A stretch of 5,736 nt of DNA from Candidatus Saccharibacteria bacterium UBA1949 (GCA_002336735.1 DDER01000033.1:1-5736); one strand, 5' to 3'; positions 1 to 5,291 are shown, numbered from the stretch's first letter. The notes: generated by a model not told the origin, from the letters alone. Numbers and translations: made by a program.

Positions 1-208
1 GGTTGAGGGCAAATGCTTCGACGACCCCGCCGAGAGTCTCGATCTGCAACACCTCTGAGTAGCCTGCTTCCTTGAGGCCATGGACCCATGCCACACCATC
101 GCCAATACGCGTCACGATACCAACGTTTTCGAGGCCTTCAGCTGTCTCAAGCTGCGCGATCGCATCGCGGAGGTTCTTTGATAGTTCAGTCACTGCTAAT
201 TCAGTCAT
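1..208 (-). CDS. atpA: F-type ATP synthase alpha subunit, N-terminal part (cut by window start)
   Basis: This is the beginning of the alpha subunit of the F1 catalytic head, which forms the alternating alpha3-beta3 ring that makes or hydrolyses ATP. Only the first 69 codons are present; the gene continues beyond base 1. The visible part is the N-terminal beta-barrel region. Residues 28-45 (ENVGIVTRIGDGVAWVHG) match the family pattern of a valine-glycine lead-in, a GDG turn and a following glycine-leucine, and residues 51-67 (SEVLQIETLGGVVEAFA) match the next strands. The nucleotide-binding Walker motifs lie outside the window. The ATG at 208-206 is preceded by an AGGGAG ribosome binding site at 214-219. 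The gene follows atpH after 19 bases, the normal order in bacterial atp operons. Family identity is secure from the motif and the position. Confidence 0.93.
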   Translation of the reverse strand, partial: MTELAVTELSKNLRDAIAQLETAEGLENVGIVTRIGDGVAWVHGLKEAGYSEVLQIETLGGVVEAFALN

Positions 209-227
209 GTATACTCCCTGTTTTTCA

Positions 228-605
228 TTATAATTTCTGCGCACTCAGCGCATTGAGTCGTCGACGCATAGTGGCATCAAGTCGTTTGCCAGGTGTATCG
301 ATACGCACACCGCCTAGCACTGTCGGATCAATTGTCTCGCGCACATGAACATTACTGCCGAGTAGTTGAGCGATCTGTTGACGCAGCGATTCGTCAAGAG
401 CGTGCGCGCTTGTCGTTTCGGCGACAACAATCCCTCGATCAGCGAGCGCTTGTTCGATATCGCGCACCACTAGCTCGGCCTCACGAGTACGCTGCGTGTC
501 GATGAGATAGGCAGCGAGCTCTACGATCGCCTCGCGCCCTTTGCCCTCGCGCAGGCGCGTAGCGGTGTAGTCTGCGAGTTTACGCCGAGACAGTCGAGCC
601 GTCAT
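228..605 (-). CDS. atpH: F-type ATP synthase delta subunit, unusually short
   Basis: The delta subunit sits on top of the F1 head and ties it to the peripheral stalk of b subunits. The product is 125 residues, against about 175-180 in typical bacteria. The C-terminal hallmark is intact: residues 92-102 read IDPTVLGGVRI, and the preceding TSAHALDESL at 65-74 matches the conserved start of the C-terminal domain. The N-terminal helical bundle seems reduced: RRKLADYTATRL at 7-18 stands where ARRYAxAL normally is, but about 50 residues between it and the C-terminal domain are missing. I chose the ATG at 605 because an AAGGAGT site lies 9 bases upstream (615-621, inside atpF) and because it starts one base after the atpF stop. 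An in-frame ATG at 635 would lie inside atpF without support. There is no sign of a frameshift, so this looks like a genuinely compact subunit. Confidence 0.9.
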   Translation of the reverse strand: MTARLSRRKLADYTATRLREGKGREAIVELAAYLIDTQRTREAELVVRDIEQALADRGIVVAETTSAHALDESLRQQIAQLLGSNVHVRETIDPTVLGGVRIDTPGKRLDATMRRRLNALSAQKL

Positions 606-606
606 G

Positions 607-1149
607 CTAAGCAGACTCCTTGAGGGCATCAGCAATCACTCGCCGGTCGACGGCTGTATCGACAGTGCGACCGATGACTTTTTCGGTAGCAGCTGCGATG
701 AGGTCAATTGTTTCATTGTGAAGGGCTTTTTTGGCGGCGACGACTTCTTTTTCGATGTCGATATGAGCCCGCGCCACGATGCCAGCGGCGTGATTTTTGG
801 ATTTCTCCTCAGCATCGGCAATCATAGTGGCAGCTTCTTTTTGGGCGCCGGCCACCACCTCTTTTGCTTCTCGACGAGCTTTTTTTAATAGCTCCTCGAC
901 ATGAGCCTCTGTCGCCTGGGCCTTTTGGTTAGCATCGCGTGCCGCCTGGATACCATCACTAATGGCTTTTTCGCGAGCCTCAAGCATAGCGCTAATCTTT
1001 GGAAACACAAATTTTGACAACAGCCAGACCAATGCTAAGAAAGCGATCGTTTGCAGAATGAGCAACTTGACGTCAATACCGAGCGTTCCGAGTATATCAC
1101 TCTGTTCGCTCACTTTGGCGCTCGCCAGATAAGTCACAGCACCTTGCAT
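607..1149 (-). CDS. atpF: F-type ATP synthase subunit b
   Basis: Subunit b forms the peripheral stalk that anchors F1 to the membrane and resists its rotation. The 180-residue product has one membrane segment at about residues 27-49 (rich in Leu, Ile, Ala, Val, then KFVFPKI), followed by a long Ala/Glu/Lys/Arg-rich helix from about 52 to 150 that fits the known parallel coiled coil. The C-terminal part, LIAAATEKVIGR (150-161), matches the delta-binding end of the family. A stretch of about 26 residues precedes the membrane segment. The start is supported by a GAGGAT ribosome binding site at 1156-1161, six bases upstream and overlapping the end of atpE. The gene starts 4 bases after the atpE stop and ends one base before atpH, so translation of the three is probably coupled. 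Length is close to the family norm. Confidence 0.95.
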   Translation of the reverse strand: MQGAVTYLASAKVSEQSDILGTLGIDVKLLILQTIAFLALVWLLSKFVFPKISAMLEAREKAISDGIQAARDANQKAQATEAHVEELLKKARREAKEVVAGAQKEAATMIADAEEKSKNHAAGIVARAHIDIEKEVVAAKKALHNETIDLIAAATEKVIGRTVDTAVDRRVIADALKESA

Positions 1150-1153
1150 GACA

Positions 1154-1363
1154 CTATCCTCGACTGATGAGCGCTACAACGATGCCAATAATAGCCAGAG
1201 CGTCCACAAAAGCAATTGCCAAGATCATCAGACTCTGCAGCTCTTTGATTTTTTCCGGGTTACGGCCGGCTGCACTCATCGCACCCATACCAATCATCCC
1301 TGCACCCAAAGCTGCGCCAAGCGCTGGCAGTGCGTAGGCAAGTGAGAAAGCTAGATTTTCCAT
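1154..1363 (-). CDS. atpE: F-type ATP synthase subunit c (proton-coupled rotor ring)
   Basis: Subunit c is the proteolipid that forms the rotating membrane ring. The 69-residue product is a hairpin of two membrane helices. Helix 1 (about 5-32) has the small-residue packing stripe GAALGAGMIGMGAMSAAG; the polar loop has Arg34-Asn35-Pro36; helix 2 (about 44-66) carries the ion-binding carboxylate Asp54 in AFVDALAI. The residue 33 positions before Asp54 is Ala21, where sodium-coupled rings have Gln, and the residue after Asp54 is Ala rather than Ser or Thr, so proton coupling is expected (inference from known ligand patterns). A strong AAAGGAGT site at 1369-1376 sits five bases before the ATG. 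The 42-base AT-rich gap upstream could favour the high translation needed for a multi-copy subunit. Confidence 0.97.
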   Translation of the reverse strand: MENLAFSLAYALPALGAALGAGMIGMGAMSAAGRNPEKIKELQSLMILAIAFVDALAIIGIVVALISRG

Positions 1364-1405
1364 TATGTACTCCTTTGTATTATTAGTTTACATTGTTATT
1401 TGACG

Positions 1406-2239
1406 TCATCCCTCAGGCGCCGCTCGTAACTGTGTGGGCGTGGGATGCGATGTAACGGACGACCCATGGTCGTCATGACCATGTTGCTCCATACCGAGAG
1501 CAATAAACACTGTCGTGAGCATAAAAAACACATAAGCCTGAATCGTACCGATAAATAATTCAAACGCCATAAACGGTAAGATAGAGAACGATGCTAAATA
1601 ACCGCTCATATACCCAATCATGATAATCAATACTTCGCCCGCAAACACATTACCAAACAGGCGCAAACTCAGGGCAACGAGACGTGATAATTCGGCAATG
1701 ATCTCTAAAATGCCTACAAACGACATGATCGGGCTTTTAAGTGGGCTAATAAGATAGCGACCGAGGTTACCAAAAAACCCATGTCGTTTGATAGCGTATA
1801 TCTGGACGGCAACCATGCTTGTGATAGCAAACGCAAACGTCGTATTCATGTCAGCTAAGAGACTGCGAAAAACCGGAACATTATCACCGACAGTGATCGG
1901 ACCGACAAATGGTAGGATGCCAATCCAGTAGTTGACGATGATGATGAAAAACAATGAAATCGGCAGCGGTGCCAACGCACGAGCGATCTTTTTGTCGCCA
2001 ATAATAGCTTCGACCTGGCCGGCAAGCGATTCATAACCCCAGACGACCAGACTAATAAACATATTACGTTTACCGCGCCCAACACCCCAGGCGACATAGC
2101 ACAGGCCAGCCAACACGATACCATACCCAAGCAATCCTAGCATCATCGAGTTTGTGATTGGTACTGGCCCCAACTCAAAAAGTGTCGATGGGCGAATATC
2201 GATATGTGGGCCAGCACTAGCAAATACGGTTGATGTCAT
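1406..2239 (-). CDS. atpB: F-type ATP synthase subunit a
   Basis: Subunit a is the membrane stator that provides the two half-channels for protons next to the c ring. The product is 277 residues with several hydrophobic helices. The essential arginine is Arg193 in the conserved SLRLFGN motif (191-197), followed by VFAGEVLI; the second hallmark helix has FIGTIQAYVFFMLT (229-242) with the conserved Gln234. The start at 2239 is preferred over the in-frame ATG at 2323 because it forms an ATGA overlap with the stop of the upstream gene and has an AAGGAT site at 2251-2256; the longer version would add 28 polar residues encoded inside the upstream gene. After the last helix there is a 27-residue tail with the histidine-rich stretch MEQHGHDDHG (250-259), longer than in E. 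coli. Confidence 0.96.
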   Translation of the reverse strand: MTSTVFASAGPHIDIRPSTLFELGPVPITNSMMLGLLGYGIVLAGLCYVAWGVGRGKRNMFISLVVWGYESLAGQVEAIIGDKKIARALAPLPISLFFIIIVNYWIGILPFVGPITVGDNVPVFRSLLADMNTTFAFAITSMVAVQIYAIKRHGFFGNLGRYLISPLKSPIMSFVGILEIIAELSRLVALSLRLFGNVFAGEVLIIMIGYMSGYLASFSILPFMAFELFIGTIQAYVFFMLTTVFIALGMEQHGHDDHGSSVTSHPTPTQLRAAPEG

Positions 2240-2496
2240 CGTGTATTGATATCCTTGTTTACGGCACGGTATTGCTGTCTGACGAGCAGCCCGGCAATGA
2301 TCACGCCAATAGTCGCGCCCCACACTGCTGCATTATCGATGCCTTGTTTTTCTAATTGCCAACCAACAATTGCGCCAATTCCAGGCGGCACAAACATGCG
2401 CCATGTTGTATCGGCGATCGTACCGAGCAAAAAAGTTGCCGAATTGTGACTCGGCGTACTCGGCTCATCGGGACTCTCCTTGTGCGATGCGCTCAT
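2236..2496 (-). CDS. AtpZ/AtpI-like small membrane protein heading the atp operon
   Basis: The product has 86 residues: a polar N-terminus rich in Ser, Pro and Glu (1-20), then two membrane helices at about 30-47 and 57-73, with a short loop containing Glu49-Lys50-Gln51-Gly52 and a basic C-terminus. The pattern of a glycine-rich first helix ending in GWQLEKQG, and a second ending in LLVRQQYRAV, resembles the small AtpZ/AtpI proteins that begin many atp operons and are thought to help c-ring assembly or carry magnesium or calcium. Sequence similarity is low, so the assignment rests on topology, size and position. The stop overlaps the atpB start (ATGA), which implies translational coupling. 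No Shine-Dalgarno sequence precedes the ATG, and a -10 element lies only about 10 bases upstream, so the operon mRNA may begin at or within a few bases of this start codon. Confidence 0.72.
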   Translation of the reverse strand: MSASHKESPDEPSTPSHNSATFLLGTIADTTWRMFVPPGIGAIVGWQLEKQGIDNAAVWGATIGVIIAGLLVRQQYRAVNKDINTR

Positions 2497-2503
2497 TTAC
2501 TTA

Positions 2504-2509
2504 TATACT
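2504..2509 (+). promoter_or_regulatory. Probable -10 element (TATACT) of the zinc-ribbon gene
   Basis: TATACT matches five of six consensus -10 positions and lies 13 bases before the ATG at 2523, which predicts initiation near 2516 and a leader of about 7 bases. A weak -35 (TTGTGC, 2480-2485) sits 18 bases upstream, inside the divergent atp gene. There is no Shine-Dalgarno sequence between the -10 and the ATG. The element shares bases 2507-2509 with the minus-strand -10. Confidence 0.5.
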
Positions 2510-2515
2510 GTAGCA
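2507..2515 (-). promoter_or_regulatory. Probable extended -10 promoter of the atp operon
   Basis: Read on the minus strand the bases are TGCTACAGT: a TGn extension plus TACAGT, which matches four of six consensus -10 positions. No convincing -35 is visible. Initiation seven bases beyond would fall near 2500, only about four bases before the ATG of the first atp gene. An alternative -10, TATATA at 2502-2507, would place the start on the ATG itself. Either way the leader is almost absent. It overlaps the opposing -10 of the zinc-ribbon gene. Confidence 0.5.
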
Positions 2516-2522
2516 GATAGTT

Positions 2523-2720
2523 ATGCCTCGACGCAACCATTCCAAGCCACATATTCGCTCCACTCCGACCCGCGAGTGCAATCGTAAACGCGCTTTTGCC
2601 TCTCAGGATGCAGCTCAACGCGAGCATGAACGCCGCATCCTCGAACAGCCTCACCTTCAGCTCACAATTTATCACTGCCCATATTGCAACAAGTGGCACT
2701 TTGCATCTACACAATCTTAA
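2523..2720 (+). CDS. Small zinc-ribbon-like protein of unknown function
   Basis: The 65-residue product is very basic in its first half. It contains Cys19 in ECNRKRAFAS, then an Ala/Glu/Arg-rich helix (about 28-41), then YHCPYCNKWHFAS (50-62). This order, a lone Cys followed by basic residues and an aromatic, a helix, and a final Y-x-C-x2-C-x3-H with a Trp before the His, recalls a class of small zinc-binding proteins common in phages and actinobacteria that end in CxxCxxWHLTS. Cys19, Cys52, Cys55 and His59 would be the metal ligands (inference). Its role is unknown; RNA or DNA binding is plausible from size and charge. It is divergent from the atp operon with 26 bases between start codons, and its stop TAA overlaps the stop of the convergent pilin-like gene. 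It is not ribosomal protein L32. Confidence 0.75.
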   Translation: MPRRNHSKPHIRSTPTRECNRKRAFASQDAAQREHERRILEQPHLQLTIYHCPYCNKWHFASTQS

Positions 2721-4639
2721 TAAAATAACGTAGGGAAGACATTGGTGTAACGGTTTGCATACGGCACAGAAGAATTGTTCGTACTGCCATCCCCGAGTTG
2801 GCCGTTTTTGTTATTGCCAACCGTATAGACTTTGCTCCCGGGAGCTTGCGTGATAATGATCGTCGTTCCAAAACCACAACGTACGTCATGAGCTCGAATG
2901 CCTTTCCCTGTCACCGGATCGAGACCAAATACATTCATCCTGACAGGCGTTGCCTCGTACTCAGTGACTGTGCCATTCCCCAGCTGTCCAAACAAATTAC
3001 TGCCAGCTCCATAGACTGCGCCATTATCGCCAACTACAAACGTATTGTTGTAGTGGTTTGAAATATAGGTGGCACTGTTCGGGCTATAATCACCGAGCGA
3101 ACAGCTATAGATTGCCTCTGCCTTAACGCCGGGCGGCAAGATGAACTTTTGGACTGTCGATTCATATACTGTCCCAGTGCCAGCGCCCAGCTGACCCATC
3201 CCATTGATACCCACTGACCAGACATTGCCAGCCTCGGTTCGTAGCACAACATACCATTGGTCCGTACTAACCTGTACGACCTTGCCTTCGCCAACCGGTA
3301 ACACTATTTTGGTCAATGCCCTAATATTTTGCATCTCGAGGTTACCGCTCGTATCAACTGGTTGCGCCATTTGACCTTTGTGGTTACGACCGGTAGCCCA
3401 TACCTCACCATTGCTATCACGGATATAAATAGTATTTCCATCAAAATCGATCTCTTCCGCCGTCGGCTCTCCGGGATTGCCGAATGTGCCAAGCTGCTTC
3501 GGATACGCAGCAAATGATGTCACCGTACCTCCGATTAACTGCCCGTATTTATTACTTCCCCAGCCAAATACTTTGCCGCCAGCTAATCTTACGTAGACCG
3601 TTCCAGAGTCCGTCACCATCTCTACTGGCCAGTTGGCTGGATCCGCTTCGTCCGGCAAGCCAGTCACCTCAGCAGGGGTACTGTGTTCACCTTCAGTATC
3701 AGAACATCCAATACCCAGCATACCCGCCGAACATCTCCCGGCGCTATACATACGGTATTGATCAGTCACGACAAATGTCGAGCTGCCTTGAGTAGCCACA
3801 AGTATAGCCTTTTGGCCATCGATACTACCAAACTTAACTGGGGTCGTTTCTAGGTCGTAGGAGATACCACCTCGACCGTTGCCCAATTGACCATACTTAT
3901 TTCGGCCTGAGCCATAGAGAACACCATTATCCGAAAGAACGAACATATTATTGCCAAGTGACAAAAAGTTGGTAAAAATCCGTTCTGCCCGACCACTTGG
4001 AATCTTATACTCCCGGGGAAGAGCACTTGGGGTTACATCACCCGTACCTAGCTGGCCAAATGTATTATCGCCAACACTACGAGTGATGCCGTCACTGCTA
4101 ATCGTCGCGAAATATGCGCCTTGGGTAGTGTAGCCAAACCCGATCTTTTGAATATCGACTTCTTTATTGAGTTTTGCACTTTTCTGTCTTTCATAACTGC
4201 GCCATACCCGTCCACTACTGGCACGCAATAAATCCACTCTACCTTTGATTTTGAGCTCCTGAGTAGCGATACTGGCAGTCGGGCCATCAACTTCATAGGT
4301 AGTCCGCAGATGGCGGGTCGGATCATACACAACAAAACAGTTAGGGCCAGTATCACACTCGTTACCACCAGTGCATGATGTACCGGGACGGAGCTTACTA
4401 CTGGTCGTCCATTGGGCGGCATAGTTATTTTCCTTGAGACAATAGACGGCATGATTAATGCCCGATTCAGCAGCCATGATGGCCATTTTGCCATAATATT
4501 GATTCTCGAGAGAAGCTCGAATACTCATAATTGCTGCTAGTGACACCATGGCAATCGACAGCATCACGACAGACACAACAAGCAGGGATGGCAACGCAAA
4601 CCCCGATGATCGCTGCGCGTTAGTAGGCATAAACGTCAT
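2717..4639 (-). CDS. Type IV pilin-like protein with RCC1 beta-propeller, probable surface or pilus-tip adhesin
   Basis: The 640-residue protein joins two modules. Residues 1-13 form a short leader ending in Gly13; cleavage before Phe14 by prepilin peptidase would expose the hydrophobic helix FALPSLLVVSVV and onward to about residue 38. MAIMAAESGINHAVYCLK (52-69) then follows, as in PilX/GspK-type minor pilins. The mature position 5 is Ser, not the usual Glu. A pilin-like domain to about 165 has Cys67, Cys89, Cys95 and Cys101. Residues 170-625 carry eight RCC1-type motifs with the core G-x-N-x-x-G-Q-L-G-x-G: near 189, 243, 299, 359, 415, 475, 544 and 606; the third and fifth are degenerate. 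RCC1 repeats fold into a beta-propeller that binds proteins or other ligands. By analogy with PilX plus PilY1, it may sit at a pilus tip and contact host cells or surfaces (inference). No other pilus gene is adjacent. A second in-frame ATG lies at 4630. Confidence 0.85.
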   Translation of the reverse strand: MTFMPTNAQRSSGFALPSLLVVSVVMLSIAMVSLAAIMSIRASLENQYYGKMAIMAAESGINHAVYCLKENNYAAQWTTSSKLRPGTSCTGGNECDTGPNCFVVYDPTRHLRTTYEVDGPTASIATQELKIKGRVDLLRASSGRVWRSYERQKSAKLNKEVDIQKIGFGYTTQGAYFATISSDGITRSVGDNTFGQLGTGDVTPSALPREYKIPSGRAERIFTNFLSLGNNMFVLSDNGVLYGSGRNKYGQLGNGRGGISYDLETTPVKFGSIDGQKAILVATQGSSTFVVTDQYRMYSAGRCSAGMLGIGCSDTEGEHSTPAEVTGLPDEADPANWPVEMVTDSGTVYVRLAGGKVFGWGSNKYGQLIGGTVTSFAAYPKQLGTFGNPGEPTAEEIDFDGNTIYIRDSNGEVWATGRNHKGQMAQPVDTSGNLEMQNIRALTKIVLPVGEGKVVQVSTDQWYVVLRTEAGNVWSVGINGMGQLGAGTGTVYESTVQKFILPPGVKAEAIYSCSLGDYSPNSATYISNHYNNTFVVGDNGAVYGAGSNLFGQLGNGTVTEYEATPVRMNVFGLDPVTGKGIRAHDVRCGFGTTIIITQAPGSKVYTVGNNKNGQLGDGSTNNSSVPYANRYTNVFPTLFY

Positions 4640-4645
4640 AATACT

Positions 4646-4654
4646 ACTTTATCA
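4646..4654 (-). promoter_or_regulatory. Possible extended -10 of the pilin-RCC1 gene
   Basis: On the minus strand the bases read TGATAAAGT: a TGn extension plus TAAAGT, four of six matches to the -10 consensus. Initiation seven bases further would fall on the A of the ATG at 4639, giving a leaderless message. No Shine-Dalgarno sequence is present upstream of that ATG, which agrees with this reading. No clear -35 is visible. Confidence 0.35.
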
Positions 4655-4683
4655 TTCCATGTGATAAACTGAAATACAGAATT

Positions 4684-4712
4684 TTGATAAACCATTCATC
4701 GTCTGCTATACT
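4684..4712 (+). promoter_or_regulatory. Strong sigma70-type promoter of the glutaredoxin-like gene
   Basis: The -35 TTGATA (4684-4689) and the -10 TATACT (4707-4712) are separated by exactly 17 bases, and TGC directly before the -10 adds an extended element. Initiation is expected near 4719, leaving a leader of about 25 bases with a GGGAGG ribosome binding site at 4729-4734. A small inverted repeat, CTCGT/ACGAG (4711-4715 and 4723-4727), straddles the predicted start and could be an operator or chance. Confidence 0.75.
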
Positions 4713-4743
4713 CGTGTATAGTACGAGAGGGAGGAATTTGCGC

Positions 4744-5019
4744 ATGACCACTACAACCCAAGCTGCCCAGGTAATCGTCTACAGCACGCCGTGGTGTGCG
4801 TTTTGCAAAACAGAAAAACAGTGGCTCGATCATATTGGCGTCAAATACATTGCCAAAGACATCGAAGAAGACAAGTCAGCCTACGACGAATTGGTAGCAA
4901 AATCTGGCGGCCAATTCAGCGGTGTGCCAGTGACCGATATTGCAGGTACGCTCGTGCTCGGCTTCGACCGCGTCAAATTGACTGAGCTACTTAGGCAGCA
5001 CAAGTTTATCAAAGAATAG
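4744..5019 (+). CDS. Glutaredoxin-like thiol-disulfide protein (NrdH/YruB type)
   Basis: The 91-residue product has the thioredoxin fold of small glutaredoxins. The strand QVIVYSTPWCAFC (9-21) ends in the redox motif Cys18-Ala-Phe-Cys21, preceded by the usual Pro-Trp. GVPVTDIAGTLVLGF (60-74) contains the cis-proline Pro62 and the conserved Gly-Phe turn, and VKLTELL (77-83) forms the last helix. Such proteins reduce disulfides in ribonucleotide reductase or other partners; the specific partner cannot be read here. CxFC instead of the common CPYC may shift its redox potential. The start at 4744 is chosen because GGGAGG lies about 9 bases upstream; an in-frame TTG at 4684 is part of the promoter -35. 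The gene is transcribed alone, divergent from the pilin-RCC1 gene. Confidence 0.9.
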   Translation: MTTTTQAAQVIVYSTPWCAFCKTEKQWLDHIGVKYIAKDIEEDKSAYDELVAKSGGQFSGVPVTDIAGTLVLGFDRVKLTELLRQHKFIKE

Positions 5020-5023
5020 CTCG

Positions 5024-5052
5024 TATACAAATACCTACATTTATGGTACGAT
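5024..5052 (+). promoter_or_regulatory. Probable promoter of the 55-residue small protein
   Basis: TACGAT (5047-5052) preceded by TGG forms an extended -10. TATACA (5024-5029), 17 bases upstream, matches four of six -35 positions. Initiation near 5059 would leave a leader of about 49 bases before the ATG at 5108. Confidence 0.45.
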
Positions 5053-5107
5053 AGCCTACACGTTTGACATGTGTCAGACTGTACATTCCCTAGAGGAAGG
5101 GCGTAGC

Positions 5108-5275
5108 ATGTACGACATGAAGCATTTCATCATTGGAGAAACAATCCGCGGCTTTCAGCGAGCCGAGCGAGGTGCTCGTCGGGTCATCAAGCTGGTCCCC
5201 GAGATCCCGAGTGAAGTCGCCGACTTCGTCAAGGGCATCGTCGATCGCCTCCCGGGTGGCCGCGGTAAATCCTGA
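5108..5275 (+). CDS. Small basic protein of unknown function
   Basis: This encodes 55 residues that I do not recognise. The ATG at 5108 is chosen because a strong purine-rich site, AGAGGAAGG (5092-5100), sits 7 bases upstream; an earlier in-frame ATG at 5069 has no such site. The product starts MYDMKHFIIGETIRGF. It has a basic, probably amphipathic helix with Arg14, Arg18, Arg21, Arg24, Arg25 and Lys28, then a Pro-Glu-Ile-Pro turn (31-34) and a second probable helix, SEVADFVKGIVDRL (35-48), and ends in a Gly/Lys/Arg tail. There is no Cys, membrane segment or signal peptide. It has its own promoter and lies between the glutaredoxin-like gene and smpB. The good ribosome binding site and a TGA stop just before a large hairpin support a real gene; no function is assigned. 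Confidence 0.6.
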   Translation: MYDMKHFIIGETIRGFQRAERGARRVIKLVPEIPSEVADFVKGIVDRLPGGRGKS

Positions 5276-5291
5276 GCCTTTCCTACTACCC

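Noticed and set aside
210..215. TATACT on the plus strand between atpH and atpA
   Set aside because: There is no plus-strand gene downstream; on the minus strand it is simply the spacer next to the atpA ribosome binding site.
606..635. Longer atpH start at 635
   Set aside because: It lies within atpF without a ribosome binding site, while the ATG at 605 has AAGGAGT nine bases upstream.
604..888. Plus-strand reading frame rich in Phe, Gly and Asp
   Set aside because: It is the antisense of the atpF coiled-coil codons and has no promoter or ribosome binding site.
1401..1408. TGACGTCA palindrome at the end of atpB
   Set aside because: An eight-base palindrome at a stop codon is readily explained by chance and no second copy was seen nearby.
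2240..2323. Longer atpB start at 2323
   Set aside because: The extra 28 residues are polar, overlap the upstream gene in another frame and are unlike subunit a; the ATGA junction at 2236-2239 explains the start better.
2523..2720. Ribosomal protein L32 (rpmF) for the small basic CxxC protein
   Set aside because: The N-terminus and Cys spacing do not fit L32; the lone Cys19 and the CPYCNKWH ending fit a different small zinc-ribbon pattern.
4684..4743. Longer glutaredoxin start at TTG 4684
   Set aside because: The TTG is the -35 hexamer of the gene's own promoter, and the ATG at 4744 has a proper ribosome binding site.
5021..5051. TCGTA/TACGA inverted repeat after the glutaredoxin-like gene
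   Set aside because: The stem is only five base pairs with a 21-base loop and no T-run; it is more simply part of the next promoter.
5064..5069. Perfect TTGACA before the 55-residue gene
   Set aside because: No -10-like hexamer lies 16-18 bases downstream; the nearest candidate, TACATT, is only 12 bases away.
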